29,005 bases of DNA, taken from assembly GCA_023375785.1 (NCBI GenBank), contig SZWC01002397.1, forward strand, positions 186,753-215,757, read 5' to 3'. Both the position numbers and the translations under genes were made by a program. The first letter of the stretch is position 1, and each line of letters opens with the position of its first letter. The DNA comes from Penium margaritaceum (taxonomy: Eukaryota > Streptophyta > Zygnematophyceae > Desmidiales > Peniaceae). This document shows, piece by piece, positions 1 to 8,524 of the stretch. The notes beneath the pieces were generated by a model, which saw nothing but the letters and a program-made list of their open reading frames with translations, was not told the origin of the DNA and made no database searches.

Positions 1-307
1 CCGCCCCCCAACACCACACCCCCACACCACATAATCTGAGCAAAACCCATGCAATCACGCGACATGACATACAACTCATCCTAGAACATCACAAACCCAT
101 CATCGGAAAGGGTTATGACATCTGAGGAAAGGGTTGTTCAGGGATTGTTGCAAAGTTGACCTTCGCCTCTGGTAAAAACAAACATGTCGAGACCCTCTTT
201 TGCAAGGCCCGATAGGTAGGCCATCAGTCAGATACGCTCCATCTCCGGGCCCCTTCTACATCAGGTTCATTTGGTTAAATTTCCCAACTTTCATTAAATT
301 CCCCCTC
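1..307. other. No recognisable gene
   Basis: Non-coding flank of the copia 3' LTR. I see no coherent reading frame, transposon end or RNA gene here. The C/A-rich first 30 bases are simple sequence. Confidence 0.5.
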
Positions 308-801
308 TAGAAGTTACAAGCAGCTAGGCCCTAGCATGTGACATGCACAAGAGGGAATGCATACACAACCATGGAGTGGACCAGTGGACGAGTTTGGCCT
401 TGTAGAAGAAACGAATTTGGAACAGCATTTAAGTTTGGGTAACATAGCACGAGGTAACAGCGGCCAGTTGACGAACTGCTGCCGGTGGTTCCTCACACGC
501 TGGGAAAACCTTGTCATGTGGTTCTGAAGGATCAACAACCCTAATTAACTACCTGTTCTAAGCATGCATGACTACAAGTGTACTTAGTTGCATGCACCTT
601 GCCATCTTTTGCTCCATTTTATGCTAAGCAGAAACCAAGCATGTTACACTCATGAGAGAAATCAAGCTCTCAAGCACATCCACGCCAAATGTTGTGGACG
701 CCACTCTTGCACTCGGTTGAGATGCAAGCAATGCATAATTCATCGTGTGTGCACTGATGCTGGACCCGAGAGCCTCCCTTCAGTTTAGTCACCTACACTG
801 A

Positions 802-839
<38 letters not shown>

Positions 840-878
840 ACATCGTCAAGATGTCACTTGTGTTCCTTATGAACAACA
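308..878 (-). mobile_element. Copia-type LTR, family 1, 3' LTR of the minus-strand element
   Basis: Read on the minus strand this starts TGTTGTTCAT at 878 and ends AACTTCTA at 308. It lies about 50 bases past the RNase H remnant of the minus-strand copia element, behind a G-rich tract, which is where a 3' LTR should sit. Boundaries come from comparison with the plus-strand copy of the same family. Minus-strand 878 to about 590 aligns with plus 7639-7954, across a CA array. Minus-strand about 550 to 308 aligns with plus 11860-12205, including the shared words CATTCCCTC and CTCCATGG. The family is moderately diverged. The start matches common plant copia LTRs, but the end (TA rather than CA) is not canonical and may be mutated. 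Confidence 0.75.
804..838. repeat. (GT)n microsatellite
   Basis: Uninterrupted GT dinucleotides of about 35 bases. The array lies inside the family 1 LTR near its 5' end (CA on the LTR sense strand). The same LTR position holds a longer CA array in the copy at 7686-7762, so this is part of the LTR family rather than an independent locus. Confidence 0.95.
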
Positions 879-890
879 CACCCCCATGAC
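879..890 (-). other. Probable polypurine tract
   Basis: On the minus strand the 12 bases before the LTR read GTCATGGGGGTG, ending directly at the LTR start. This G-rich run is at the position of the plus-strand primer of a copia element. It resembles the tract before the other family's LTR at 27607. It is short and not pure purine, so confidence is moderate. Confidence 0.5.
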
Positions 891-925
891 CCACAGACGA
901 ACAGTCCACACACATGAGAGTGAGT

Positions 926-1598
926 TCAACGCTCGCCCATGCCACAAAAGGTATGAAGAGCATGGAGCAGACCAACCGCATACACAACTACCTTGAACAC
1001 GCCGTTACGAAGAGCTTCGGTAAGAAACTTTGCACGATGCTCACGAGTATCAACCCAGTCAACCTGAACTTCTCTAGCAACAATGTGCTCACCTAGAAAC
1101 TGGTGTTCATTGTTGATGTGCTTCTTGCAAGAATGCATGCCGTCGTACTAAGCAATTGCATTTGTGCTCTCATTATCGTAGCACAGAGTGATGCAGTGGA
1201 TGGAGACACACAATTGCCGCAGCAAGGGGGGAAACCACATGCTCTAACACGTACCCGTGCCGCGTGCCACGTACTCGGCATCACTCGAACTGCACGCAAA
1301 ATACTTGTGTTTTCCACTCTTCCAAGAGATAGCAATCCCACCAACAAGAAAAATGTATCATGTGCGAATGCATGTATACGTGTCGTACACAGTCACTTCC
1401 AGGATAGCCATCAATCACCACAGCAGGCTGTGCGTGATAGCACAACCCGATATGTGATGAAGAGAGGACGTAACCAACAAGCAGGGCAACCTTAATATTT
1501 CTCTCACAGGGCTGCTGGGAGAATTGGGCCAAGAAGTTGACTGAGAAGGCAACATCTGCCCGCGTGGTGGTGGCAAGGTACACGAGGGATCCGATCAC
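926..1598 (-). pseudogene. Ty1/copia pol remnant: RNase H domain
   Basis: Decayed C-terminal end of a copia polyprotein; RNase H would remove the RNA strand during reverse transcription. Frames on the minus strand contain MIGSLVYLATTTRADVAFSV (from 1598) and LAQFSQQPCERNIKVALLVG, the conserved stretch joining reverse transcriptase to RNase H in plant copia elements. Lower down come LCYDNES (about 1150-1200) and HINNEHQFLGEHIVAREVQV with VDWVDTREHRAKFLTEAL (926-1138), the classical end of copia RNase H. Pieces fall in different frames with stops between them, so at least one frameshift and several nonsense changes separate them. It cannot be functional. Confidence 0.9.
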
Positions 1599-1664
1599 GC
1601 TGAGCTAGTCGGTAACATCGACTGTCTACCCCAACTGCGATGGATTAGGAGACTTCAACAGGCG

Positions 1665-2602
1665 CTAGCCTGTTTGGATCCTCCGAGTGGACGCAGTGGC
1701 GATGTCGGCCAGGAAGAAGGTTAAGCACAATCCATTACTGCAAACACAAGTAGCCTGATGCAAATTTCGCACGCACCATTGGCAATCACGTTCCAACTCC
1801 ATCCAAAGAAAGATGTGAGTTGGGCCCAAGTCCATGTTGTATGAGGATTGCAAGAGGTTCTTGACTAACTGGATGGCAGAAGGGTCGTGAGAGGCAATCA
1901 GCAGATCATCGACATAGATGAGAATGACCATGAAGACTCTGAAGGAGCACTAAAAATTAGCACTGGGTTTGTGGTGTTGCGGCGATACCCACCTCTCTCA
2001 AGAGTGGACGAAATCTCCAGGTTCCAACAGCATAACGACTGCTTGAGCCCATGCAAGGATTTTTGTAGTTGCCAATTCTTGTTACTGTCATCGATGAAAC
2101 CGGATGGTTATATCATGTCAATCTTCGCGTTGAGACATCCTTATAGGAACACATTGTTGACATCCATTTCCTCCAATTTCTGATCATGCTATGCGACCAG
2201 GCTCAAAAGTGTACGACCAGTGTTGTATCACGTGACTAGAGAGAACGTCTTGTTGAAGTCAACCCCTGGAATTTGAGATAACCCTTTCATCGTAAGCCAA
2301 GCCTTATATCGGTCGACCTTTCCATCATGCTTCAGCTTGCGTCAAAAGACCGAACGAGCCGAGACGACTTTACGGCTTGTTGGAAGGTCCACGAGCTCAA
2401 ACACATCGTGCTGATGCAACTCCTCTTGCGTGGCCCTTTCTCGAAGGTCGGCATAACATGCCTCACAAGCATGCCAAACTGTGGCTGGCTCTTGTGGTTG
2501 TGTGGGAAGCCCACTTGCTACAAAGCATGCAGCAAAACAGCCTACGACAGATGTGTCGAGAGCGCTATGGAACTCATGTGCAATGATTGCGTACCCCACC
2601 AC
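1665..2602 (-). pseudogene. Ty1/copia pol remnant: reverse transcriptase domain
   Basis: Decayed copia reverse transcriptase. The N-terminal part lies at 2602-2342 with QEELHQHDVFELVDLPTSRK, followed in other frames by KLKHDGKVDRYKA-like sequence (about 2340-2280). The active-site region at 1931-1665 reads MVILIYVDDLLIASHDPSAI, with the YVDD metal-binding motif intact at 1905-1916. Downstream, NLLQSSYNMDLGPTHIFLWM is the typical copia continuation, where family members usually have a Gly before the Met. The middle (about 1930-2340) is recognisable only after several frame changes. The call is firm at family level; the gene is dead. Confidence 0.9.
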
Positions 2603-3206
2603 AAATTTGGATGGAGAAAATTGACATTAAAGCAAAGTGCATCGAGACCAGTGGATTTGGCCGAAGGTCCACTTGTCAAGGATTATGCACTCAAGCGTGT
2701 GCAACACTTAGAGGGTTGAGAGGACTGTGAACGTAATGCTGAGGGAGAAAGCAAAGCCTCCCTCTGTGCATGTATGGCTCAGGGTAGACGACAGATACCT
2801 GAGGCTCTAGGACATCGGCAGGTGCTGCCGTTTGTGATACGGGGGTGGGAGGCAGATTAGAAGGAGAACGTGCCAGGACATTGACAATTGTTGTTACTGA
2901 CTCAGGAAACGGAGGTACTAAGGATACTGAGACTGGAGATGACTGTGGGGAGGAAGCCGTTGAGCTGTTGGACGGGGAAGAGTCACTGTCAGTGGAGACG
3001 ACCGGTGATAATTGTGAAGAGGGTAGGAAATGAGCAAAGGGAACTATCGCGGAGTGGGAAGAAGCGAGCCCCCGAGACAAGAGGTTGAGACAAAGCCACC
3101 CCCCTAAGCCGATGGAGCAAGGACGAAGAAGAAGATGCGGTGACATGAGACAAGTCACGTAGGAATACGTCCTCAAAGAACACCATGTCATGGACTCATT
3201 GATATG
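2603..3206 (-). pseudogene. Copia polyprotein linker, Ser/Pro-rich, between integrase and RT
   Basis: The minus strand holds an open stretch (3191-2691) with a long Ser/Pro/Val/Thr-rich segment such as SSPSNSSTASSPQSSPVSVS. Plant copia polyproteins carry a low-complexity linker of this composition between integrase and reverse transcriptase, and the position here fits exactly. It is a spacer without catalytic motifs. No host gene is implied. Confidence 0.6.
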
Positions 3207-3960
3207 TTACCGGTCAGTGTCCCAGCACTGCCAACCTTTTGACATATTAGAAATTCCAGGCATGGTGCAAATGCAAGCACGTGGGCTAACCTTGCCATCA
3301 TGAAGGTCCTCAGGGAGCCAGACTATAGCAACCCAACCCTTGACGCAAGCAAGACACAAGTCAACCCGGTGACCAAATTGACTCTCAAAGGAGTTAAAGT
3401 GATGAGGAAGGGGAACATGAGGAACACGAATATGGACCCATGTCATATAAGACATGATCTCAAAGGTGAAAAGAGGAGGAAGATCAGAGTCAGTGAGGAG
3501 AGTGCAAACATTGTCAACAAAGGTATGATTATAGCGCTCTGACACGTCATTTTGCTAAGGTGTATATGGAGCCGAGGAGTCCATACACACCCCACGAGAG
3601 AACAAGAAGACAACAGTGGATCCATGAAATCACCACCACGATCAAACGTACGCAATTGGTGACCGAAAGCAAATTCAAAATATACAATCCATGACCAAAC
3701 GCATGCATGAATAGTCATCAGTAAGGCAAAGGATGTAGCGACCAACCCGGACAAGGCGTCATGCACAAGAGGACCCATGACATCGGCATGCAGAAGATTA
3801 AGGGGGTGGACAATGTGAGTCTCAGATGTTGTGAAGGGAGAGCCATACATTTTTCCTGGGACGCATTCAACGTAATCTGCGGCAAAAATGCCACGGCTAG
3901 AGAAGGGGTCCATGACTTGGTTATTGGAAGTAATAAAAATAAGCAGGATCAACTCAAGAG
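3207..3960 (-). pseudogene. Ty1/copia pol remnant: integrase domain
   Basis: Decayed integrase, the enzyme that inserts the cDNA. Minus-strand motifs in order: LLHADVMGPLVHDALSG with the first catalytic Asp at 3782-3784; a TDDYS block in a shifted frame; TFDRGGDFMD carrying the second Asp; then PYTP-stop-QNDVSERYN with the Glu of the D,D(35)E triad. The C-terminal part (3545-3207) includes LLTDSDLPPLF, MTWVHIRVPHV and WLPEDLHDGK, typical of plant copia integrases. There is a frameshift just after LSG and an in-frame TAG where the family usually has Gln or Glu. Catalytic residues survive but the frame does not. Confidence 0.9.
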
Positions 3961-4173
3961 TGGGCACGTATAGCACCTCTGGTAGAAAAGGATCATCCCC
4001 AAGGCCAAAAAACATAACAATCCCAACACCCGAAACTGGAAGAAGTTGGCCGGAGCCAGTTTCACACAGCGGACATAGCCAATAGGACCCAGAGAGATGA
4101 ACGGCGAGCACGAGAATGTCACGTGGTGGATGGTACCAGAGTCAAGAATTAAAAGGCCACTCGACACTTGCAC
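3949..4173 (-). pseudogene. Copia protease and gag-pre-integrase remnant
   Basis: The minus strand reads GLLILDSGTIHHVTFSC. The DSGT at about 4132-4143 matches the D-[ST]-G-[AT] active site of retroviral-type aspartic proteases, in the context copia proteases usually show. It is followed in a neighbouring frame by LPVSGVGIVMFFGLGDDPFL and LPEVLYVPTLELILL, the conserved link from protease to the gag-pre-integrase domain. A frame change separates the two halves. It would have cut the copia polyprotein. Confidence 0.85.
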
Positions 4174-5400
4174 TGATGTTGGAACACGAGTGACAGCGAT
4201 ATTACTAGAGTGTGGCAGGAGTTGCTGGCCACAAACAGTGAGACAACAAGGAAAACAGTCAGATTGTCAACCCTCGATCCACAAAACCTCAACAAGGAGA
4301 CACATATGAATACCACAAACTGTAGAACCAGAGAGAGCCCCATCAGAATCATACACAAGTGACCTCAAACCTTTATACACACTCTCGCGGCCCTGATGAT
4401 GAAGGTGACGCTGATGTACGAGGTGGGAGACCACAACGTCCAACTGACGATTTTCCTTAGGAGGGTCTGGTGTGATGATGACCCCCAATGATGGGTACCG
4501 CTGGGAGGAGCCTGGTAAGATCCATGCCGGTAGAGTGGAAGAACCAGAACGAGGACTGTAGAAGGCTGGTCCGCCAAGCACTAGAGGCCATCCCTAGGGA
4601 TAGGACATCGAGAAAGGTACCATGGTGGTGCTGTAAGCGGCTACACGGGTGGAGGTGAACAGGTTGCTCCCACCACTAGTCCCAGGGTGCGTGTACATGC
4701 ACATGGCGCACTGCCAGTTGTCAGCTACAAGCTATGTACGAACTCATGGAGGGAGTGTAACTCACAAAGTTGGGCCAAACTTGTCAAATTTGCCACCATA
4801 GCTAGTAGTGTCAAAGCCAACTCCTAGTCTCGACGCGGGTCCGCTCTTGTCCTGGTCCTTGCCATAATTAAGAAGGAGAAAAATCCCACGAAAGTCCTGT
4901 AACATGGCATATTGGAGACAGTGTATCTAGACCTCACTAAGATCGGTGGTCAGTGATGGAAGTAGGGTCAGACACCCTCTGAGTCGGTCCATACCTGAAA
5001 AATAGCCTCCCAATACTTATCCTACATCGCGATCATAGCAAGGTGGAGGCATCTCAAAGTCCTTTGGTCGCCGCTCCGTGGGGAGGCTCCAATGAATGTG
5101 GATGAAATGAAGGAAGACCACCACTAAGAGAGACACCTTCAATGGAAAACCTTGCTGACCGCCATAGATGGTCCTCATTGAGAGGTTGTACCTATCTGGT
5201 AGGTTTTCATCGCAGACGCAGCTCATGGATGTGCACATGAAGCACGCGAATCACATCCTCAGGCGAGCCGTCATCCATCAGCTCCTCATCCTAGGTGTCA
5301 ACCTGCAACCAGGGGTGCTGAGGCCTATATGTTGGGTAGGGGATAGGCTGGACTGATGATGCCGCTCTAACTGCTCCTTTTGGCATTTTTTGTGAAGCCT
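4174..5400 (-). pseudogene. Probable copia gag remnant
   Basis: Upstream of the protease on the minus strand are short open stretches at 4581-4267 and 5238-5017 and readable segments between them, for example PPPCYDRDVG, FSGMDRLRGCLTLLPSLTTD and LQYAMLQDFRGIFLLL. Position and composition suggest the capsid-coding gag region, but I recognise no certain domain and no intact CCHC zinc knuckle. The segment is broken by stops. The 5' end of this element is not found; a different LTR family takes over above about 5.7 kb. Confidence 0.45.
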
Positions 5401-5716
5401 CTAGATGCCCCGACAATAATTCCACAATCTCCTACGACGAATTGGTCTGACACTAACATTGATGCAGCGTCTCATCTTGTGCCCAGAGAAATTCATCCAT
5501 TGCGATCGCATGGAGCCTAAAGAGGAGGAAGCTCAAAGGCCCATTGACCCTTTGACTTTGTCACGGACAGGCGCCATGAGGGCCACTATGAATGGGTCCA
5601 AACGCAACGCCATAACAAAGTTATCGGATTGAGAAATGGTCAGAATTTCTCGAGGACGTGGATTTTTAGTAAAACATAGTTTTATTGCACATTATTTGGC
5701 TAATGCAATGTTGGCA
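5401..5716. other. No recognisable feature; likely element junction
   Basis: Between the copia gag remnant and the trinucleotide-rich leader of the next element. I see no LTR end, terminal repeat or coherent frame. The break between two different retroelements probably lies here. Confidence 0.35.
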
Positions 5717-6591
5717 TTAGTAGCCTCTTTGTTGTTTTAGAAAGGGGTTGCTGATGTCAACAACATCAATGCTGACATCAATGGCTGAATAATTCGTTCT
5801 TCTCTTGTGGATTCCATGAGAGGTGGGATGACCTCCTCGTCCCCTCTCGCAACACCCACAACATGCATTGTCAACTAACATGGCTGACGATGCTGCTGCT
5901 ACTTTGAAGACGCATAAATGTGCTATTGCAGTTGTGAAGGTAATGCTACATAATGCAGCCATGTACCTCCAAAGTGTGTTGCTATGTTGTTGGCACTATT
6001 GTTACTACGCTTTTGTCATTGCTGCTACTTCTAATGCATTGCTTTTGTAGCTCCTAATTACTGCTAATATGATGGTGCTCTTGCCCACTGATACTGCCGC
6101 ATGATAGTACTGTTGCTAGCCACTACTACTGGATGCCGCTGCTTCGTGTTGTTGCTGCTACCTGCCGCTACTACCACTACTGGCTACTATTCTTTTTGGC
6201 TATTACTGGTAATTGTTGATACAACTTGGCATTGCTACTGCTCATTGTTGCTACTGTTCATGGCTGTTGCTATATGTTGCTGTTATTTCTATGGGTTGCT
6301 ACTATTGCTAGGGTTTTTGCTCAATTACAGCCGTTGCTACTATTGTATCGCTACTCCACCACATGGGTATTGCTGTTGCAGTGGCAATGGTAGCGACTCA
6401 CGCTGCTACTATTGGTGATATTGTCCCCTCAAGGCGGTCGCATGGTGAAGTCCTTGTTCCTTATGTCACAGTAGTGTCTCCGATGCCCTTTTATGATACG
6501 ATGTGTTCCAATAACTCAGCTGTGTATATGACTCTCATTTCTTTTGCTGATGTTTTGTCCGTGCTCTGTAGCTGAGGAAGAAGATGAATCT
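5717..6591 (-). mobile_element. Trinucleotide-rich leader of a family 2 LTR element
   Basis: The plus strand shows dense GCT/ACT/GTT triplets, so on the minus strand this is AGC/AGT/AAC-rich. It directly follows, in the minus sense, the primer-binding site at 6596-6607. The family 2 element at 22918-24300 has the same order: primer-binding site, then a GCA/GTA/ACA-rich stretch. I therefore read this as the 5' internal region of a truncated family 2 copy. No protein domain is visible; short frames here are low-complexity shadows. Confidence 0.5.
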
Positions 6592-6595
6592 CCCT

Positions 6596-6607
6596 GTTGT
6601 GATACCA
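6596..6607 (-). other. Primer-binding site (initiator-Met tRNA type), diverged
   Basis: The minus strand reads TGGTATCACAAC, directly after an LTR end in TTTTCA. The plant consensus is TGGTATCAGAGC; the first eight bases match and two of the last four differ. The following CAGGGAG also matches the sequence after the site at 12207. Minus-strand cDNA synthesis would start here. Confidence 0.7.
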
Positions 6608-7234
6608 TGAAAAGATGCTAGGAATCTTCCTAGTCTTGGTATTGATAATGTGGCAAAACTATCCAGCCACTTGACAAATTAGCATGTAAGGCAAGTGGAA
6701 GAACAACAAGCGTCGGCCTAGGGAGATGTACAGAGTCTCATAAGTTTCAATAGCTTTAGCATGTAGATAGAAGTGACAAGTAGCAAGCACATAGCATAAA
6801 TTCATCTTGCACCGCATGGTGGGTGATGCACGCGGCAGTGTCAGGTTGACTTTCAACATTTCTAAAACCATCCTTTTGGCTGTAACTCTACACACTGGCA
6901 TCCGAACACAGAATCGCCAGAACCTATTTACGTAAGTATCAGATTACACACATGGATGGGTCCGACGACAACCGATGGAAGTGCAATGCAATACATTCAA
7001 AATGGGCTCAAAATCTAGCCCACTGACAAAATCCTAGAGACAATATAAATTTATAGAACATCCCAGCAAGCACCTACAACGTTGTGCCAGCTATACAACA
7101 AATGTGGATGGATGGGCTACCACTCAATGATGCTCCAACGCCAGCTTGGCCTGCATCAGGGAAATGGACGATCATGGATACCACATAGTGCTCATAGTTT
7201 GCTATACGTACAAATGGGGATGGCCCACACAACA
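6608..7234 (-). mobile_element. LTR, family 2 (minus strand, 5' LTR position)
   Basis: On the minus strand this begins TGTTGTGTGGGC at 7234, identical over 12 bases to the starts of the LTRs at 20244 and 27618. It ends TCTTTTCA at 6608, immediately before a primer-binding site. The end region (CTAGGAA, then a C/T-rich run, then TTTTCA) resembles the sequence before the site at 22906. Length is about 627 bp. An inner stretch GTGGTATC also recurs in the 27618 copy. Between these anchors it is strongly diverged. No matching 3' LTR is in the window, so the copy is truncated. Confidence 0.65.
7049..7055 (-). promoter_or_regulatory. Candidate TATA box of the family 2 LTR
   Basis: Minus-strand TATAAAT, about 180 bases into the LTR, inside an AT-rich patch in otherwise mixed sequence. 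An LTR promoter is expected in this region. Position only; there is no transcript evidence. Confidence 0.35.
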
Positions 7235-7638
7235 TTCTGATCATTTGTTGTGGGTTTCGTGTGGAGTTTCCATGAAGGTTTGAGACTCCCCATGCAAAAG
7301 GGGACCTGCTCGTCCTTCCTACCGCGGGGCCGAATACGCGCCCGTGAAACAAAACACCTCCACAAACTTGAAGTAGTTTGGGACAGGGTTTGAATAGGAT
7401 TCACGAGTAGCAACGGAGTTCTTTAGTAAGAGGGGAAAAAAATACGTGCTCTACTATGAAAAAAAACAGAAAATAAAGCATCAAATTCATCTAAACAGCG
7501 CGACAATGATGAACACTTGTAACATTTTTTTTCTCGCGAATCTCAAAGCTGGGAGAATTCTTTCATCAATAGTTCAAGTCTCCGGGCATGGTTGGTTCAA
7601 TTCTCATCTTCAAGACATGGTTCATCAAGGAAGAAAAG
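7235..7638. other. No gene; spacer between two LTRs
   Basis: Unassigned sequence between the minus-strand family 2 LTR and the plus-strand family 1 LTR. It ends in a purine run (AGGAAGAAAAG, 7628-7638) that looks like a polypurine tract. Since a 5' LTR follows, the run may be chance or may mark an older element. Confidence 0.4.
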
Positions 7639-7684
7639 TGTTGTAAAATGGGTGAAAAACTCGTGTGTGACCTCTTGACTCTGT

Positions 7685-7763
<79 letters not shown>

Positions 7764-7954
7764 AGGTGACAAAACTAAAGTGAGGCTCTCAGGTGCAGCA
7801 TCAGCACACACACAATGAATGTTGCACTACTGGCTTCTAGCCGAGTGCATGAGTGGCGCCCACCACATTCAAGCTAGATGTGCTCAAGAGCTTAATTACT
7901 GTGATCAGCGTAAATGCTTTGTTTCTGTTTTGCGTAAAGTGGAATAAAACATGG
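7639..7954 (+). mobile_element. LTR, family 1, left part, interrupted by the hAT insertion
   Basis: Starts TGTTGTAAAATGG and aligns with the minus-strand LTR at 878 down to about 590. Shared words in order are TGTTGT, CTTGAC, TGTCC plus a CA array, GAGGCTCTC, CAGCATCAG, GAGTGGCG and AAATGCTTTGTTTCTG-like sequence. Alignment stops at about 7954, where CAGGGGGC begins. The remaining part of the same LTR resumes at 11860, after the hAT element and the gap. Together the two parts form the 5' LTR of a plus-strand copia-type element whose primer-binding site is at 12207. Confidence 0.8.
7686..7762. repeat. (CA)n microsatellite
   Basis: Uninterrupted CA repeats, 77 bases, at the same LTR position as the shorter array at 804-838. 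It has roughly doubled in length compared with that copy. Confidence 0.97.
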
Positions 7955-7994
7955 CAGGGGGCATATACCCACATACCAGTGTTGACTTCGGGGT

Positions 7995-8156
7995 CCGATG
8001 TGATGGGATCACATCGGCCGCGCCACCGCAGACCACCTCGATGGGGCATCGATGTGGCCCGCGGACAAGGTTTCAAGTGCACTATCTCTCAGTAATATCT
8101 GTCCACCTCACATGATTCCTGCATTGGACCATGCATTTGACCTAGTGAGGTGGACA
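7995..8156. repeat. Cluster of perfect hairpins near the left end of the hAT element
   Basis: Three perfect inverted repeats: 7995-8004 with 8008-8017 (CCGATGTGAT, 3-base loop), 8038-8043 with 8047-8052 (TCGATG, 3-base loop), and 8100-8111 with 8145-8156 (TGTCCACCTCAC, 33-base loop). Subterminal repeats often bind transposase in hAT elements; that role here is inference. Confidence 0.7.
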
Positions 8157-8464
8157 CTTGGAGAGGGTAACATGACCAATGGGAGGACAATAAACAGCAC
8201 ATCCACCCTGCCCTCTTTTGCTATCCATCGAACTCCGCCGTGCTGGCAAATTTTCAGGTACGAATGATGGATTCATGCAGCCCATCCAATTTTGCCTTGC
8301 TGGCAAAAGAATTCCTCGTACATTCAAACTACACATGCGATTCCTCCCCCCCCCCTCCCCCCATCGATTCCCTTGTTGGCTCAGTTGCGTGGCGACAGTC
8401 CACAACCGGTCGTCGCTCCTTCTCGCTCAGTCAGGAGCATCCGATGTCTTCGTTGGCGGGCCCC

Positions 8465-8507
8465 GGCGCTTAGGCTCAGCGCCGCAAGGCCACCTTGGCC
8501 TTGCGGC
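8465..8507. repeat. Two adjacent hairpins just upstream of the transposase start
   Basis: GGCGCT (8465-8470) pairs with AGCGCC (8478-8483). GCCGCAAGGCCA (8481-8492) pairs perfectly with TGGCCTTGCGGC (8496-8507) over a 3-base loop. Both lie 20-60 bases before the likely ATG at 8525, so they would sit in the 5' UTR and could slow translation. They share bases 8481-8483, so only one can form fully at a time. Confidence 0.65.
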
Positions 8508-8524
8508 ACAACAGCACCTCCACC

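Noticed and set aside
7628..7638. Purine run as a true polypurine tract
   Set aside because: The LTR that follows is a 5' LTR by its primer-binding site, so a polypurine tract is not expected; left as a remark only.
7566..7818. Open frames made of repeated Cys-Val or Thr-His through the CA/TG arrays (also at 793-996 and 12047-12311)
   Set aside because: They are translations of dinucleotide repeats, open on both strands for trivial reasons.
588..7970. 588-878 and 7639-7954 as terminal inverted repeats of one DNA transposon
   Set aside because: They are inverted relative to each other, but one ends a minus-strand copia remnant and the other begins a plus-strand LTR with a primer-binding site; two LTRs in opposite orientation explain them better.
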